This document shows positions 10,046 to 20,233 of a DNA stretch of 32,687 nucleotides, in pieces. The notes below the pieces were generated by a model. It was not told the origin of the DNA. It saw only the letters and a list, made by a program, of their open reading frames with translations, and ran no database searches. Positions within the stretch are counted from its first letter, which is position 1, and every line of letters starts with the position of its first letter. Position numbers and translations under genes: made by a program. Source of the DNA: Planctomycetota bacterium (lineage in GTDB: Bacteria > Planctomycetota > Phycisphaerae > Phycisphaerales > SM1A02); the NCBI GenBank assembly GCA_022566725.1, contig JADFIM010000003.1:1-32687 (forward strand), in the 5' to 3' direction.

Positions 10046-11050
10046 TCACAAGTTCGGCACGTGCATGAGCATCGGCCTCTGGACGCGGGTACCGCGACTG
10101 GGGCGGCGCCGGTCAACCAGCTCGTTGAGCGGCTCACCGTTCACCAGGCGCGCAGGGAACCGTCTCATCAACTCATCGACCTGGGGACTGTAAAGACCGC
10201 TCTGCGGATCGATGGCCGTGCGATCAAACACGCCGACGGTCACGCTGCTCAGTTGCTTGTCATCGTCGTGGTGGAAGTAGGCCTCGAGCCCCGCAGCGCG
10301 GAGCCGGGCGACATATCCCTCAGCTTGCCGGTGAATCTCTGCCAGCGTCAATTGGCCGCTCTCGAAGTCGCCCCACACTGCTACCTCAAGCGTGTACAGC
10401 GGATCAACGTTGGGATAGCGCTTTCGGACCGAAAGAAGTTCAAGGGGATGGAAGCGCCCCTGGGCGGACCGCAGGTTGATGCGGCTGAGCATCGCGCGCG
10501 GAAATACTCGGCGACCGCGACTGGTGATCTGCTTGATCTGTTGCAGGTCTCGCTGAGCAGCGGGGCTCCGAGGGCTCTCGTACTCCCCGTAGACCACGAG
10601 AGACCCCTTGGAGGTTCTATGAACGCGGGGTGTGGCCAGCTCCGGGGCGAGGGTTCGCAGCTGTTGAATCATGCTGGCCGCCGCGGCGGCATGTCCTTCC
10701 TCGGCGAAGGTGGCAAGGACGACGGTCCAAACGCGCGTCGGTATGGTGCCGCGAGCAGCCGTCCGCTGGGCCCGCTGCCCGGCTTGTGAGCGAGGGGCTG
10801 GCGGCTGCCCCGCACCGGGCCTACCGCTCGACAACGGCCTGAGTCGGGCCCAATCGTCACCCCAATCATCGCCCCCCCACGTTGAACCATTGTGGCCCGA
10901 TGAGGCTGTTGCGCCCTGGGGCAGGCTTCGGGGGTGAGGGGCGAGGCCGGAGTGGGCCAACGGAGCTTGATTGCACGCTCCGATCACGCATACTGAGACG
11001 CCGGCCGCAACGGCGTAGCAGACGTTTTTATAGGGTCTTGATTGGTTCAT
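10046..11050 (-). CDS. Lipoprotein with two SPOR-like segments
   Basis: Start MNQSRPYKNVCYAVAAGVSVCVIGACNQ (lipobox-like VIGAC); RVWTVVLATFAEEGHAAAAASMIQQLR and LYTLEVAVWGDFESGQLTLAEIHRQAEGYVARLRAAGLEAYFHHD resemble SPOR repeats. Confidence 0.6.
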   Translation of the reverse strand: MNQSRPYKNVCYAVAAGVSVCVIGACNQAPLAHSGLAPHPRSLPQGATASSGHNGSTWGGDDWGDDWARLRPLSSGRPGAGQPPAPRSQAGQRAQRTAARGTIPTRVWTVVLATFAEEGHAAAAASMIQQLRTLAPELATPRVHRTSKGSLVVYGEYESPRSPAAQRDLQQIKQITSRGRRVFPRAMLSRINLRSAQGRFHPLELLSVRKRYPNVDPLYTLEVAVWGDFESGQLTLAEIHRQAEGYVARLRAAGLEAYFHHDDDKQLSSVTVGVFDRTAIDPQSGLYSPQVDELMRRFPARLVNGEPLNELVDRRRPSRGTRVQRPMLMHVPNL

Positions 11051-11293
11051 GGTCGCACGCAGCTCAGGCAACACGCCGGGGCGATTCGTCCGCCGCCCGC
11101 TACACTCCCAATGATAGGTTCATCTAACGAAGCTGCTGATGATGCACCAATGTGGCGGATCGGCCGAAATTTCAAGCAAAACAGCTCGCGCCGACGATAA
11201 GCACGACGTGGTCGTCGGGCTTCGCGGCCACGCCTCAATACCGCAAGACCGGCTGGCGTAGCGCGGCTTGGCGGCTGCAATGGAGCTGTACTG

Positions 11294-11581
11294 ATGCCCG
11301 ATATCTCGTCCATTGGGCACGGCTCGGTGGGACCAATTGATCGAGCGACCGGCGCCTCGGGCGACCCAGGCGCGATCAAGGCCGGCGATCTCGGTGAACG
11401 TCACGGCGATCGCGTCGAGCTGTCCCAGCACGTCAGGCTGCTGGATCGCCTCCGGCAGATGCCGAATGTGCGCATCGAACTCGTTGAAGAGATCCGCAGC
11501 GCAATCAACAAGGGACGGTACGAGACGCTGGAGAAACTCGAAACCGCCGTCCAGCGGTTGCTCGAGGAGTTGCACGAGTAG
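11294..11581 (+). CDS. flgM: FlgM-like anti-sigma factor
   Basis: GDRVELSQHVRLLDRLRQMPNVRIELVEEIRSAINKGRYETLEKLETAVQRLLEEL resembles the FlgM C-terminal sigma-binding region. Confidence 0.7.
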   Translation: MPDISSIGHGSVGPIDRATGASGDPGAIKAGDLGERHGDRVELSQHVRLLDRLRQMPNVRIELVEEIRSAINKGRYETLEKLETAVQRLLEELHE

Positions 11582-11690
11582 GTAGATCGGCGAGTCCCCT
11601 TCGCGATCAGATGCCGAGTCCATGCACCGCCGGCATCTCAGGGCTGTGGCTGCAAGAGTGGACGGCCTGGCGCTGCGACCCACGCGCCGG

Positions 11691-13097
11691 TCATTCGGAA
11701 AGCAATCCAAGCTGGCGATATTTCTCGCGGTACTTGCGATACAAGGTCTTGTGGCGATTGCACAGGTCGATGCGGCGCCCATCGATGAATGCGACAAGGA
11801 TGTCCGTAGTGATCTGCAACGGATCGCCGGTGGTGATGATCAAGGTCGCGGCCTTGCCTTCTTCGATGGAGCCGTGCGATCCGCCGAGACCGAGGACCTG
11901 GGCCGCCTCAATCGTCACCGCCCGCAGCGCCGCACCTCTGGGCAGACCGAAAGCAACGGCCGTCGCAGCGTTCTGGCTCAGGCTGCGCTCGTGAGCCGGC
12001 GAAGACCCTGAGGCAATCACAAAGCGTATTCCCGCTTCGTGGAGCTTAGCCGGCAATGTGAAGGGGCTGTCGAATGGAGCGTGGCGCTGCCGAGGTAGGC
12101 GGTGCAGGCCGGTGATTACCACCGGTACGTTGTGCTTGGCAAGCAGCGGCATCGCGCGATCCGCCTCCCGGCCGCCGACGATGACAATGCGAAGATTCCG
12201 CCGAACGGACCAGGCGACCGCTGATTCTATCTGTCCTGGCGAGGAGGCGCGCACGAACACCGGCTTCTCGCCGCCGAGCACAGCTCGCATCGCTTCAAAG
12301 CGCAGATCGGTGGACTGCGTGGGGTCGGCGTCGCGGGCCTGTATGTACGCAGCGGCGTCATCAAAGAGACGCTCGATAGCCTCGAGGTTCTCCTTGATCT
12401 GCTTCCTTTGCTCCTTCTCGCTGGGGCTGTCTGCCCGGCCGCGGCGCGTTGGCTCGGTGCGCGGCCAGTGAATCACCAGACCGGCTTCGGCATCGATGGC
12501 CATTTGCTCCCAAGTCCAGCCGTCAAGGCGAATCGTTGAGCAGCGGCCGGAGACCAGCCCGCCGCGAGGAAAGACCAGCGCGGTCAGGATTCCGCTCGCT
12601 CGAGCCACCGGGATGAGATCCGAATCGGGATTGATCGCTACCGCAGCCCGCACCTCCGGAGTCACGCGGCCATACTCGGTATGGTCGATCGTCACCGCAA
12701 CCGCTTGGGTCTCCACCAGTCCGAGCGTCGTGTCAGCGGAGATCAACCCAGGGTAAACGTGCAGTCCCTCGGCGTTGATCACTGTCGCGTTTTCAATCTG
12801 CGGGTGATCGCCTTGGCCAACATCGGTGATCCGCCCCTCGCGGAAGACGACGTAGCCGTCGGCCAGCGTTGGGCCTGAGATGGTGTGGATGGTGGCGCCG
12901 GCCACAACAATGGGCCGGCTCTGGGGCGGGGCCGGAATCTGGCGCGATTGGGCAAACGCTGAGGTGCTGGCCACAAGCGCCGCCACCGCCGCGACGAAGA
13001 CCAGCGGCAGCTCGTGAAGCAGGGCACAGAGGCGACACCCGGGAGCCGCCCGGCCGGGTAACGGGTGAATACCGATCGTCATGTGATGAATGCTCAT
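11691..13097 (-). CDS. Exported amidohydrolase-fold protein lacking the HxH motif
   Basis: Signal peptide; TISGPTLADGYVVFREGRITDVG; VYPGLISADTTLG in place of PGxIDxHxH; C-terminal ATVEAAQVLGLGGSHGSIEEGKAATLIITTGDPL-type segment. Confidence 0.8.
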   Translation of the reverse strand: MSIHHMTIGIHPLPGRAAPGCRLCALLHELPLVFVAAVAALVASTSAFAQSRQIPAPPQSRPIVVAGATIHTISGPTLADGYVVFREGRITDVGQGDHPQIENATVINAEGLHVYPGLISADTTLGLVETQAVAVTIDHTEYGRVTPEVRAAVAINPDSDLIPVARASGILTALVFPRGGLVSGRCSTIRLDGWTWEQMAIDAEAGLVIHWPRTEPTRRGRADSPSEKEQRKQIKENLEAIERLFDDAAAYIQARDADPTQSTDLRFEAMRAVLGGEKPVFVRASSPGQIESAVAWSVRRNLRIVIVGGREADRAMPLLAKHNVPVVITGLHRLPRQRHAPFDSPFTLPAKLHEAGIRFVIASGSSPAHERSLSQNAATAVAFGLPRGAALRAVTIEAAQVLGLGGSHGSIEEGKAATLIITTGDPLQITTDILVAFIDGRRIDLCNRHKTLYRKYREKYRQLGLLSE

Positions 13098-16000
13098 TCG
13101 TCCTGACTCCAGCAGCAGGAGTAGGGTGGGTCGGGATCGTTCCGTTTGATGTCGGGTTCGGTTGCAGGCTGCGTCTTCGGTTGCGTTGCCGGCTCCTGAG
13201 GCGGCTTCGGTTTGCCGTGGGCATCCTTGAGAATCTTTTGAATCAGGCGTTGGCGCTCAGCCTCGGCCCACAGCCGAAGCGCCTGGTCGTGGTCGAGATC
13301 AAAATACTTGGCCCCCTCAATCCAAGTTTGCTCGCATCGGGCGTAGGAGCTCAACGGGCTCTCCGACCAGATCACAAAATCCGCATCCTTGCCGACTTCG
13401 AGTGATCCGATGCGATGGTCGATGCGCAGTTGCCTTGCCGGATTGATCGTGACAAATTTCAAGGCCTCGTCCTCACCAAGTCCGCCGTAGCGGACGGCCT
13501 TGGCGGCTTCGGTGTTCATTCGGCGGGCCAGCTCCGACGAATCGGAGTTGAACGATACCAACACGCCCACGTCGTGCATGAGCGTCCCGTTGTAGGGGAT
13601 GGCGTCCATGACCTCGACCTTGTACGCCCACCAGTCGCTGAAGGTGCTGGCGCCGGCCCCGTGGGCGGCGATGGCCTCGGCAACCTTGTACCCTTCCAGC
13701 ACGTGCTGAAAGGTTCCGATCGTGAAGCCGAACTCCTCGGCCAGGCGAATGAGCATGAGGATCTCGTCCTGGCGATAGCTGTGACAGTGCACCATGCGTT
13801 GACCGCTGAGAATCTCCACCAGCGCGTCCAACTCCAGGTCGCGCGCCGGCGGCATGGTGTGTGTTCGGTCGTCCTCCTTCATTGCTCGATACCGATCCCA
13901 CCGAGCTTGGTAGTCACGGGCGGCGGTGAACGAATCGCGGATGATCGCCTCGACGCCCATGCGAGTATTCGGGTAGCGATCTTTGGATCGTTTTACGTTC
14001 TCACCCAGGGCGAATTTGATCCCGCCGATGGCGTCGTGGATGCGGAAGTCGTCGGCGCTACCCGACCATTTGAGCTTCACCACACTATTTTGACCGCCGA
14101 TGGGATTGGCTGATCCGTGCAATTGATTGGCCGCGGTCAGCCCGCCGGCGAGTTCGCGGTACCAGTTGATGTCGTCTGGATTGACCACATCACCGATGCG
14201 CACCTCGGAAGTGATCGCTTGCGTCCATTCGTTGATGCCGCCGCTGACACCAGTGTGGGAATGGCAATCGATGAGACCGGGCGTGACGTGCTTGCCGGTC
14301 CCGTCGATGCTCTGATCATAGTGACCACCCAGTTCGAACGCGCCGGATCCGATCGCGGTGATCTTGCCATCGACAGCTGCCAGCCAGCCGTTCTCGATGA
14401 CACCGCCCGATCCGCAGGTCCAGATGGTTGCATTGGTAATCAGGATTGATCGAGGTTGCGGGTGCTCGGTTAGCCCGAAGGCTCCCAGGGGATGGACGAG
14501 TTGCTCCGGCGGCGGCTCGATCGCCTCCTCTTCTTCCTCGTCCTCTTCGTCTTCCTCTTCGTCGCCCTCGCCTTCTTGGTCGTCTTCAGTCTCCTCGCTC
14601 TCGTCATCGTTGTCAGCATCGAGCTGATCGTTAGGGTCCCAACCAACGGGAGCCGGTTGAGCTTCCTCGTCGATGGGTTCAGCGTCGCCGTCTTCTTCGG
14701 TGGACGGTGCAATCGTGAAGGCGAATTGTTCGCCGTCAGGCAAGACGCCCGCGCCGACAATCGTGCCTTCGGTCAATACACCTGCCAGCCGAACATAGCC
14801 TTCGATTTCAAAGACCCGGCCGTCCATTACGAACGACAGACGATCATGCTGGAAGACGACCTTCTTGGCCTTGACCTTGGAGCCGTCCGGCAGATGGAGG
14901 GTCAGCTTGGCCTTGATGGTGTCGATATCGACGGGCGCCTCTACACCCCGGTCGGTGCGCAAGATCGCCTTGCCCACAAGCTTGAGATCCGGATCCTTTG
15001 ACACTTCATGCCGACGCCCATTGATCCAGGTGTCTCGGATCTTCGGTTTGCGTTGGAACAGCGAGCCTTCGACCACCACGAGATTGGCGACCTTTCCCTC
15101 CTCGATCGTGCCCATGATGCGGTTTAGCCCCAACAACTTCGCTGGGGTAGTCGTCAGGGCGGCCAGCGCATCATCCTCACTGAGCCCGTACCGGATCGCC
15201 TTTCGCAGTGCAGAAAGAAAGTCGCTTCGCTTCTTGAGCCGATGCGTGGTGAGTGCCACCATCGCACCCGCGTCCAGGAGACGACGAGCGTTGGTCGGCG
15301 CCTGCTCCCACGTCATCATCTCACGAAGAGTGACGTCGTCCGCTTGAAGCGGAGACGAGACCTCAGGCCGGTCGGGATATTTCAGCGGCACGATGATCGG
15401 CAGCCCCGTAGCGACGATCTGCTCAAGGCGACGGAACTCAACGCCGCTGCCCAGAAACATCGCATCGAGGTCAAACTCACGGGCGATTCTGGCGGCCCGT
15501 TGCGCATTGTGCTCATCCGTGACGTCAAACAGCACCGGCTGGCTGCGCCTAATCACGTCGCTGAGAGCCTCAAGTGCATCGGCGCGGATCGGAGGCTCGT
15601 GTCCCAACGGGTCGGCCTGCCAGACCCGCTGGCATGCTGCGTGCCACTGCGCATCGTAGAGCGTCTGGCGGATCAGCGCGATCGCGCCCATCAGCGAGCC
15701 GGGGTAGGTCGCGCTGTCCCAACTGCCGCCGTGGTCAAAGCCGATGGCCATAGCGGCGCGCTCGCGATAGGCCAGAACGTGTTCGTCCTCATCCGCCAGC
15801 GCGACCACGACGCCGCTGCCGCGGAGCACGCCGGCCGATGGATAGACGGCCGCAGCCGTGAACCCCAAGCTCCGCAGATCCTTACGCAACGAACTATCCG
15901 GGGCCGGCTGATCGACCATCTGTACTTGTGGATGAACGCGCTGGTTCCAATGCGCGCCAACTCCATCGGGAATCTTCTCGACATCGACCAACAGCGCCGC

Positions 16001-16276
16001 GTCGATGAGACCGGGGTAGACCGTCATGCCATCCCCCGGCCAGATGCGCGCTTCAGGAGGAATATCGAGATCATCGCCCACGGCCTCAATCACGCCCGCG
16101 CGGATGACGATCGACGCGTTCTCGATCCGTTGTCCGGGCGCGATGACGACCGTCGCGCCGATGATGGCATGGGTTCTCAGATCAGCCGGTCGAATCCCGT
16201 TGACCGGAGCGGTCTGGGCCAAGCTCGGCGCTGCCGCCGTCATCACCACGAAGATGCTCAGGATTCTCCAGCGCAT
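13094..16276 (-). CDS. Exported two-domain amidohydrolase with acidic linker
   Basis: Signal peptide; domain 1 VYPGLIDAALLVD (no HxH); acidic linker DNDDESEETEDDQEGEGDEEEDEEDEEEEE; domain 2 VTPGLIDCHSHTGVSGG, VHCHSYRQDEIL, VSFNSDSSELARR, GSLEVGKDADFVIWSESPL. Confidence 0.9.
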   Translation of the reverse strand: MRWRILSIFVVMTAAAPSLAQTAPVNGIRPADLRTHAIIGATVVIAPGQRIENASIVIRAGVIEAVGDDLDIPPEARIWPGDGMTVYPGLIDAALLVDVEKIPDGVGAHWNQRVHPQVQMVDQPAPDSSLRKDLRSLGFTAAAVYPSAGVLRGSGVVVALADEDEHVLAYRERAAMAIGFDHGGSWDSATYPGSLMGAIALIRQTLYDAQWHAACQRVWQADPLGHEPPIRADALEALSDVIRRSQPVLFDVTDEHNAQRAARIAREFDLDAMFLGSGVEFRRLEQIVATGLPIIVPLKYPDRPEVSSPLQADDVTLREMMTWEQAPTNARRLLDAGAMVALTTHRLKKRSDFLSALRKAIRYGLSEDDALAALTTTPAKLLGLNRIMGTIEEGKVANLVVVEGSLFQRKPKIRDTWINGRRHEVSKDPDLKLVGKAILRTDRGVEAPVDIDTIKAKLTLHLPDGSKVKAKKVVFQHDRLSFVMDGRVFEIEGYVRLAGVLTEGTIVGAGVLPDGEQFAFTIAPSTEEDGDAEPIDEEAQPAPVGWDPNDQLDADNDDESEETEDDQEGEGDEEEDEEDEEEEEAIEPPPEQLVHPLGAFGLTEHPQPRSILITNATIWTCGSGGVIENGWLAAVDGKITAIGSGAFELGGHYDQSIDGTGKHVTPGLIDCHSHTGVSGGINEWTQAITSEVRIGDVVNPDDINWYRELAGGLTAANQLHGSANPIGGQNSVVKLKWSGSADDFRIHDAIGGIKFALGENVKRSKDRYPNTRMGVEAIIRDSFTAARDYQARWDRYRAMKEDDRTHTMPPARDLELDALVEILSGQRMVHCHSYRQDEILMLIRLAEEFGFTIGTFQHVLEGYKVAEAIAAHGAGASTFSDWWAYKVEVMDAIPYNGTLMHDVGVLVSFNSDSSELARRMNTEAAKAVRYGGLGEDEALKFVTINPARQLRIDHRIGSLEVGKDADFVIWSESPLSSYARCEQTWIEGAKYFDLDHDQALRLWAEAERQRLIQKILKDAHGKPKPPQEPATQPKTQPATEPDIKRNDPDPPYSCCWSQDE

Positions 16277-16379
16277 CGACAGACTCCGTCCCGGACAAAG
16301 AGAGCAATCCTAGCAGAGTCCGCGGGTGTGATGTGCCGTCTCAGCCGGCGGATTGACCCAAACGCCCGGCCTTCGCTTC

Positions 16380-17360
16380 CTAGGAGCAGGTGCCGCAGGG
16401 GTTGCCGCCGGCGACAGAGCACCACTCGCCCAGCAGCTTCGTCAGGTCGTGCGAATCCACGCACCCATCCGGGAAGCTATCCGCTCCTGAGATGTCCGCG
16501 AGGGCGAGATTCGCTGGCGTGCAGTTCTCGCAGGGCGGGCTCGGCGGGTTCGGATCGTTGACGGCGGAGCACCACGCGCCGAGCATGGCCACGAGGTCAG
16601 ACCCGTCAACGCATCCATCGGGCACATCGCCCGGCCCGGTAATGTCGGCCGGGAAGGGCGAGATCGAGGTGAAGTAGAAGTTGTAGTAGGGGAGCACGTC
16701 ACCAAGAAGACCTGCGATACCCCACTGAATGTTGGCGAAGCCCCGGATGTGCTCGCCGTTGGCGACGTTGAATTGGGCCACCAGGACGCGGCCGTTTCGA
16801 TCCGGCTCGCCATAGGGTGCCGGCGGGATCGTCACCACGGCCTGATTGTCAAGGGTCCAGGCCCAGTCCGGAGGAAAGGTCAGACCCCAGCCGAAGATGT
16901 ACGGGCCGTCAGTGTCCGGATTAATGACGGGGGTGTAGCCCGCCGCGTTGCCGATGGTCATGAACGTGTCGAAGATTAGGCCTGTCGGGTTAAAGCTCCA
17001 GCCGGAGGAGTTGTCGGCGATGGGGCCGCCACCGTCCCCTGCGCCGCCGAACAGCGCCTCATACAAGCCGCTGCCCGGAGTTATGCCGTCGGCCAGCACG
17101 TTCTCGATGGTCATCGGCGTGCCATCGAGCGCCACCCCGATGGCCGTCATCCGGTCGTTGGGATCATTGAAGTGGGCGTATACGCGGTACACGTCACGAA
17201 GTTGGCCGTCGGGGATGTTGCCGTCAAACTCCGCATCGGATGTGTTCCAGTTGTTGGCGAACAGTTCGACTGTGAGCATGACGAAATCTGCCGAAGCCGT
17301 GCCCGCGAGCATAAACACGCCACAGATACCTGCGATCGCGGGAGCAATGATCTTCTTCAT
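16380..17360 (-). CDS. Secreted protein with two C-terminal dockerin type I-like repeats
   Basis: Signal peptide MKKIIAPAIAGICGVFMLAGTASA; repeats DITGPGDVPDGCVDGSDLVAMLGAWCS and DISGADSFPDGCVDSHDLTKLLGEWCS. Confidence 0.8.
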   Translation of the reverse strand: MKKIIAPAIAGICGVFMLAGTASADFVMLTVELFANNWNTSDAEFDGNIPDGQLRDVYRVYAHFNDPNDRMTAIGVALDGTPMTIENVLADGITPGSGLYEALFGGAGDGGGPIADNSSGWSFNPTGLIFDTFMTIGNAAGYTPVINPDTDGPYIFGWGLTFPPDWAWTLDNQAVVTIPPAPYGEPDRNGRVLVAQFNVANGEHIRGFANIQWGIAGLLGDVLPYYNFYFTSISPFPADITGPGDVPDGCVDGSDLVAMLGAWCSAVNDPNPPSPPCENCTPANLALADISGADSFPDGCVDSHDLTKLLGEWCSVAGGNPCGTCS

Positions 17361-17910
17361 TTCGCGGACCTCCTTTGCTTGAGCTCAATGACCGCAACAA
17401 GATTCAGCGGGCCGCAGTCGCGTCGCTGCTGCCGTCTCTCAACACTGTATCCAACATACCGCGATTGCGGGTAGAGTCAACACGCAAATGGGGTGTTTTC
17501 GCCATCGATATTCTGCAAGAGGGTAGAACTTTCAGTGTCCGGTCGGGCCTGTCGTGGAACCCGCTGTGGCGGAAGGTCCGGGCAATTGGGAACGACTTCC
17601 TGCGGCCATCATCTTCGTGCTTCCGGGCGGATGATCCTCATGGCGCGCGTCGATCATGCTCAGGGGTGACGGCTTCTATGCCGCCTCTCTCTTTGTGCGG
17701 CCGACCCCGTGCGCTCACCGGGGGCTTCTTGGTTTCGGCGCGCGCACGAAACGGGTTGGTCGGATAATTCATCTCGATTTTTTTCGACGATCCTTTCTGT
17801 GAACCGGCGGTGATTGCACGATCTGCGGACGCGGCAGCGCGCGCCAGGTGTGCCTTGGGCCCAAGGGTGAAGAGCGAACCGTTCCGCACCGCCTTTGGAA
17901 GGTTGCTGCA

Positions 17911-19446
17911 ATGGCGTACGAGCTTGCACCGTTTGGTTCGATCCCGCTTGACGAGGCGTTGCTGGAGCTGCTCATCGAAGAGCACGAGTCGATCACGCTG
18001 CCCCGCCTCGGACGGTTATGGAGCTATTACCGCAACGCGCTGGCTGAGCCGGATGAATTCGGCGGGTCCAATGGTTCGCCGGCACAGGCTGTCGGCCTGC
18101 CGAGACGGCTGATCGAGCGGACGCGGGTTGATCGTGATGATCGGTTTCAGCGGGAGATCGTCATCGAGAACGACATTGCCTGGCGCATCCACACGCTGGT
18201 GGACTTCATGTTTCCCGCGAGTCCAAAGATCGTGAGCCACGCGGTGAATACGCAGCTGCGCCGTGAGATCGAATCGATTCTTGAGGCGACGTTCGACGCC
18301 AACGGCGGGACGGGCCTTTGGCAGACCGCGGCGTTGATGGGATCGGTATACGGGCACGTGGATTTCCTGATCAGCACCCACGGGCTCGCGCAGGTGGCGC
18401 GGGCACGGGCCATCAAGAAGCCATCGCCCGGGGAGGCCCCGTCTAACCCCTCTGTTTATGACCTCACTTCGCGTGTTGCGTCCAACGTGGTCATCGAGAC
18501 GGTCGAGGCGCCCCGGGCGATCCCGCTGCTGAATCGGTCCGACTACCGAAAGCTCGACGCGTACATCATTCACTACCGGCAACTGATTCACGATGTAGAA
18601 CGTGGCGGGCTGCTGGCTCGGCTCAGTCGGGCGGTCTCGCCCCGGGTGCGGGTGGGCGCCCGCCGGGCCTCGATGACGGTGACCGAGATCCATTCTGCAA
18701 CACATTTCCAGCGGTACGAAGACGGTCAACTGGTCATGGAGAGGACCAACCGCCTCGGTCGGCTACCCGTTGTGCACATCCAGAATCTGAGTCAGCCGTT
18801 GTTCTACGACGGCCTGAGCGACGTTGAACCGCTCATTCCGCTTCAGGATGAACTCAACACCCGCCTCAGCGATCGAGCCAACCGCGTCACGATGCAAAGC
18901 TTTCGCATGTGGCTGGGAAAGGGCATCGACGGCTTCACCGAGCGCCCGGTCGGTCCCGGACAAATGTGGGTGACCGACAATCTCGACGCCTCCATCGAAG
19001 GGTTCGGCGGTGATGCCGACAGCCCCAGTGAGAGAGCACACATTGAAGAGCTCCGTGAGGCGCTGGACAAAGCGTCCGGGGTGACGCCGGCCGCGGCCGG
19101 ACACATCAAGGCGAAGGTCGGAAACCTCAGCTCCGAGAACGCGCTACGCATCTCGCTCATGGGCACCATCGCCAAGGTCAACCGCAAGCGCGTCACCTAT
19201 GGGGCGGCAATCGAAGGCCTCTGCGAACTGATCCTGCACGCACTTGATGTCTACGGCGTCTACCGCACCGCCCCAGCGGATCGGCGTGTCGAAGTGGCCT
19301 GGTCGGATTCGCTGCCGATCGACGAGAGCCGCCGGATCAGCGACGCACTGGCCAAGGCGCAACTTGGCATACCCACGAGTGTCTTGCGAGCCGAGTTGGG
19401 GTATCCCGATGAAGCAGGCCTTCAGCCACAAGGCGTGAGTGTTTAG
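17911..19446 (+). CDS. Phage portal protein (SPP1 gp6-like)
   Basis: RLGRLPVVHIQNLSQPLFYDGLSDVEPLIPLQDELNTRLSDRANRVTMQSF and SGVTPAAAGHIKAKVGNLSSENALRISLMGTIAKVNRKRVTYGAAIEGL are portal-type segments. GTG at 17848 is an alternative start. Confidence 0.85.
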   Translation: MAYELAPFGSIPLDEALLELLIEEHESITLPRLGRLWSYYRNALAEPDEFGGSNGSPAQAVGLPRRLIERTRVDRDDRFQREIVIENDIAWRIHTLVDFMFPASPKIVSHAVNTQLRREIESILEATFDANGGTGLWQTAALMGSVYGHVDFLISTHGLAQVARARAIKKPSPGEAPSNPSVYDLTSRVASNVVIETVEAPRAIPLLNRSDYRKLDAYIIHYRQLIHDVERGGLLARLSRAVSPRVRVGARRASMTVTEIHSATHFQRYEDGQLVMERTNRLGRLPVVHIQNLSQPLFYDGLSDVEPLIPLQDELNTRLSDRANRVTMQSFRMWLGKGIDGFTERPVGPGQMWVTDNLDASIEGFGGDADSPSERAHIEELREALDKASGVTPAAAGHIKAKVGNLSSENALRISLMGTIAKVNRKRVTYGAAIEGLCELILHALDVYGVYRTAPADRRVEVAWSDSLPIDESRRISDALAKAQLGIPTSVLRAELGYPDEAGLQPQGVSV

Positions 19447-19509
19447 CGATCAATTACTTCGCGAGCGGCGCTTGCCTGCCGCAATGATTCAAGCACTACG
19501 GAGCTGACA

Positions 19510-20106
19510 ATGAGCGAACAAGAGACCGTCCCGCCAGACAACGATGTGAAGTCGGAGAATGAACTGCTCGAAGTGGCCGGCGAAACCGCTGACCAGAATC
19601 TCACGGCTCGCACTCACCAAGGCCCCCTCCCAGCGGGAGACGCAACTCGAGGCGACAGGCTTGTCCCGGTCAGCGAGGCGAAGAAGTATCGCAAGCGGGC
19701 CCAGGCCGCTGAGAAGATCTTAGCGGATCTGAAAGCCGAGCTTGGGGAAAGAGACAGGAAGCTGCAGGAGCAGCAGCGGGTGATCAGTGACCTGCAGCGC
19801 CGCGAGCAGATTAGCGAGCTGCTGCAGGAAGCGGGCGCAATTGATCTTGAAACAGCAACGTTGCTGACGGAGATGGCGCTCGCGGAGACAGACGAGCCGG
19901 ACGTGGAGCAGACGGTGTCGGACTTGCGCCGACGAAAGCCGTTTCTGTTCCGATCCAACGCTCGCGGGGCGGCGGTGCTCGGGCCCAAGATCGACAACGA
20001 TCGCTCCCCAGCCGCCGACGTCCTGGAGCGTGCCGCGGTCGAGGCGCACACAACGGGCAGCCGGAGCGCCCTGCTGCGATATCTGCGTTTACGCCGGCAC
20101 ACCTAG
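19510..20106 (+). CDS. Phage capsid scaffolding-like coiled-coil protein
   Basis: Lies between portal and major capsid genes; PVSEAKKYRKRAQAAEKILADLKAELGERDRKLQEQQRVISDLQRR coiled coil, then GAIDLETATLLTEMAL and VSDLRRRKPFLF. Confidence 0.7.
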   Translation: MSEQETVPPDNDVKSENELLEVAGETADQNLTARTHQGPLPAGDATRGDRLVPVSEAKKYRKRAQAAEKILADLKAELGERDRKLQEQQRVISDLQRREQISELLQEAGAIDLETATLLTEMALAETDEPDVEQTVSDLRRRKPFLFRSNARGAAVLGPKIDNDRSPAADVLERAAVEAHTTGSRSALLRYLRLRRHT

Positions 20107-20233
20107 CCGTATCCACGGCCGGGACCTCGGCGGATACCGCTGGATCTTCGACCAACGCTTCACTGACCGAACCAGAGCACCCGTGAATCGGCTCATCAAT
20201 TTCAACCTTTCGATCCATCTGGAGACTTAGACC

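Noticed and set aside
11120-11797. 225-aa minus-strand ORF opposite the FlgM-like gene
   Set aside because: No recognisable motifs, low-complexity Ser/Arg/Ala composition; overlaps the better supported FlgM-like CDS.
15242-16561. 439-aa plus-strand ORF
   Set aside because: Antisense to the two-domain amidohydrolase; Arg-rich shadow translation without motifs.
17375-17985. ORFs on both strands in the gap before the portal gene
   Set aside because: Mutually overlapping, biased composition, no motifs; could hide a remnant of a terminase end but nothing supports it.
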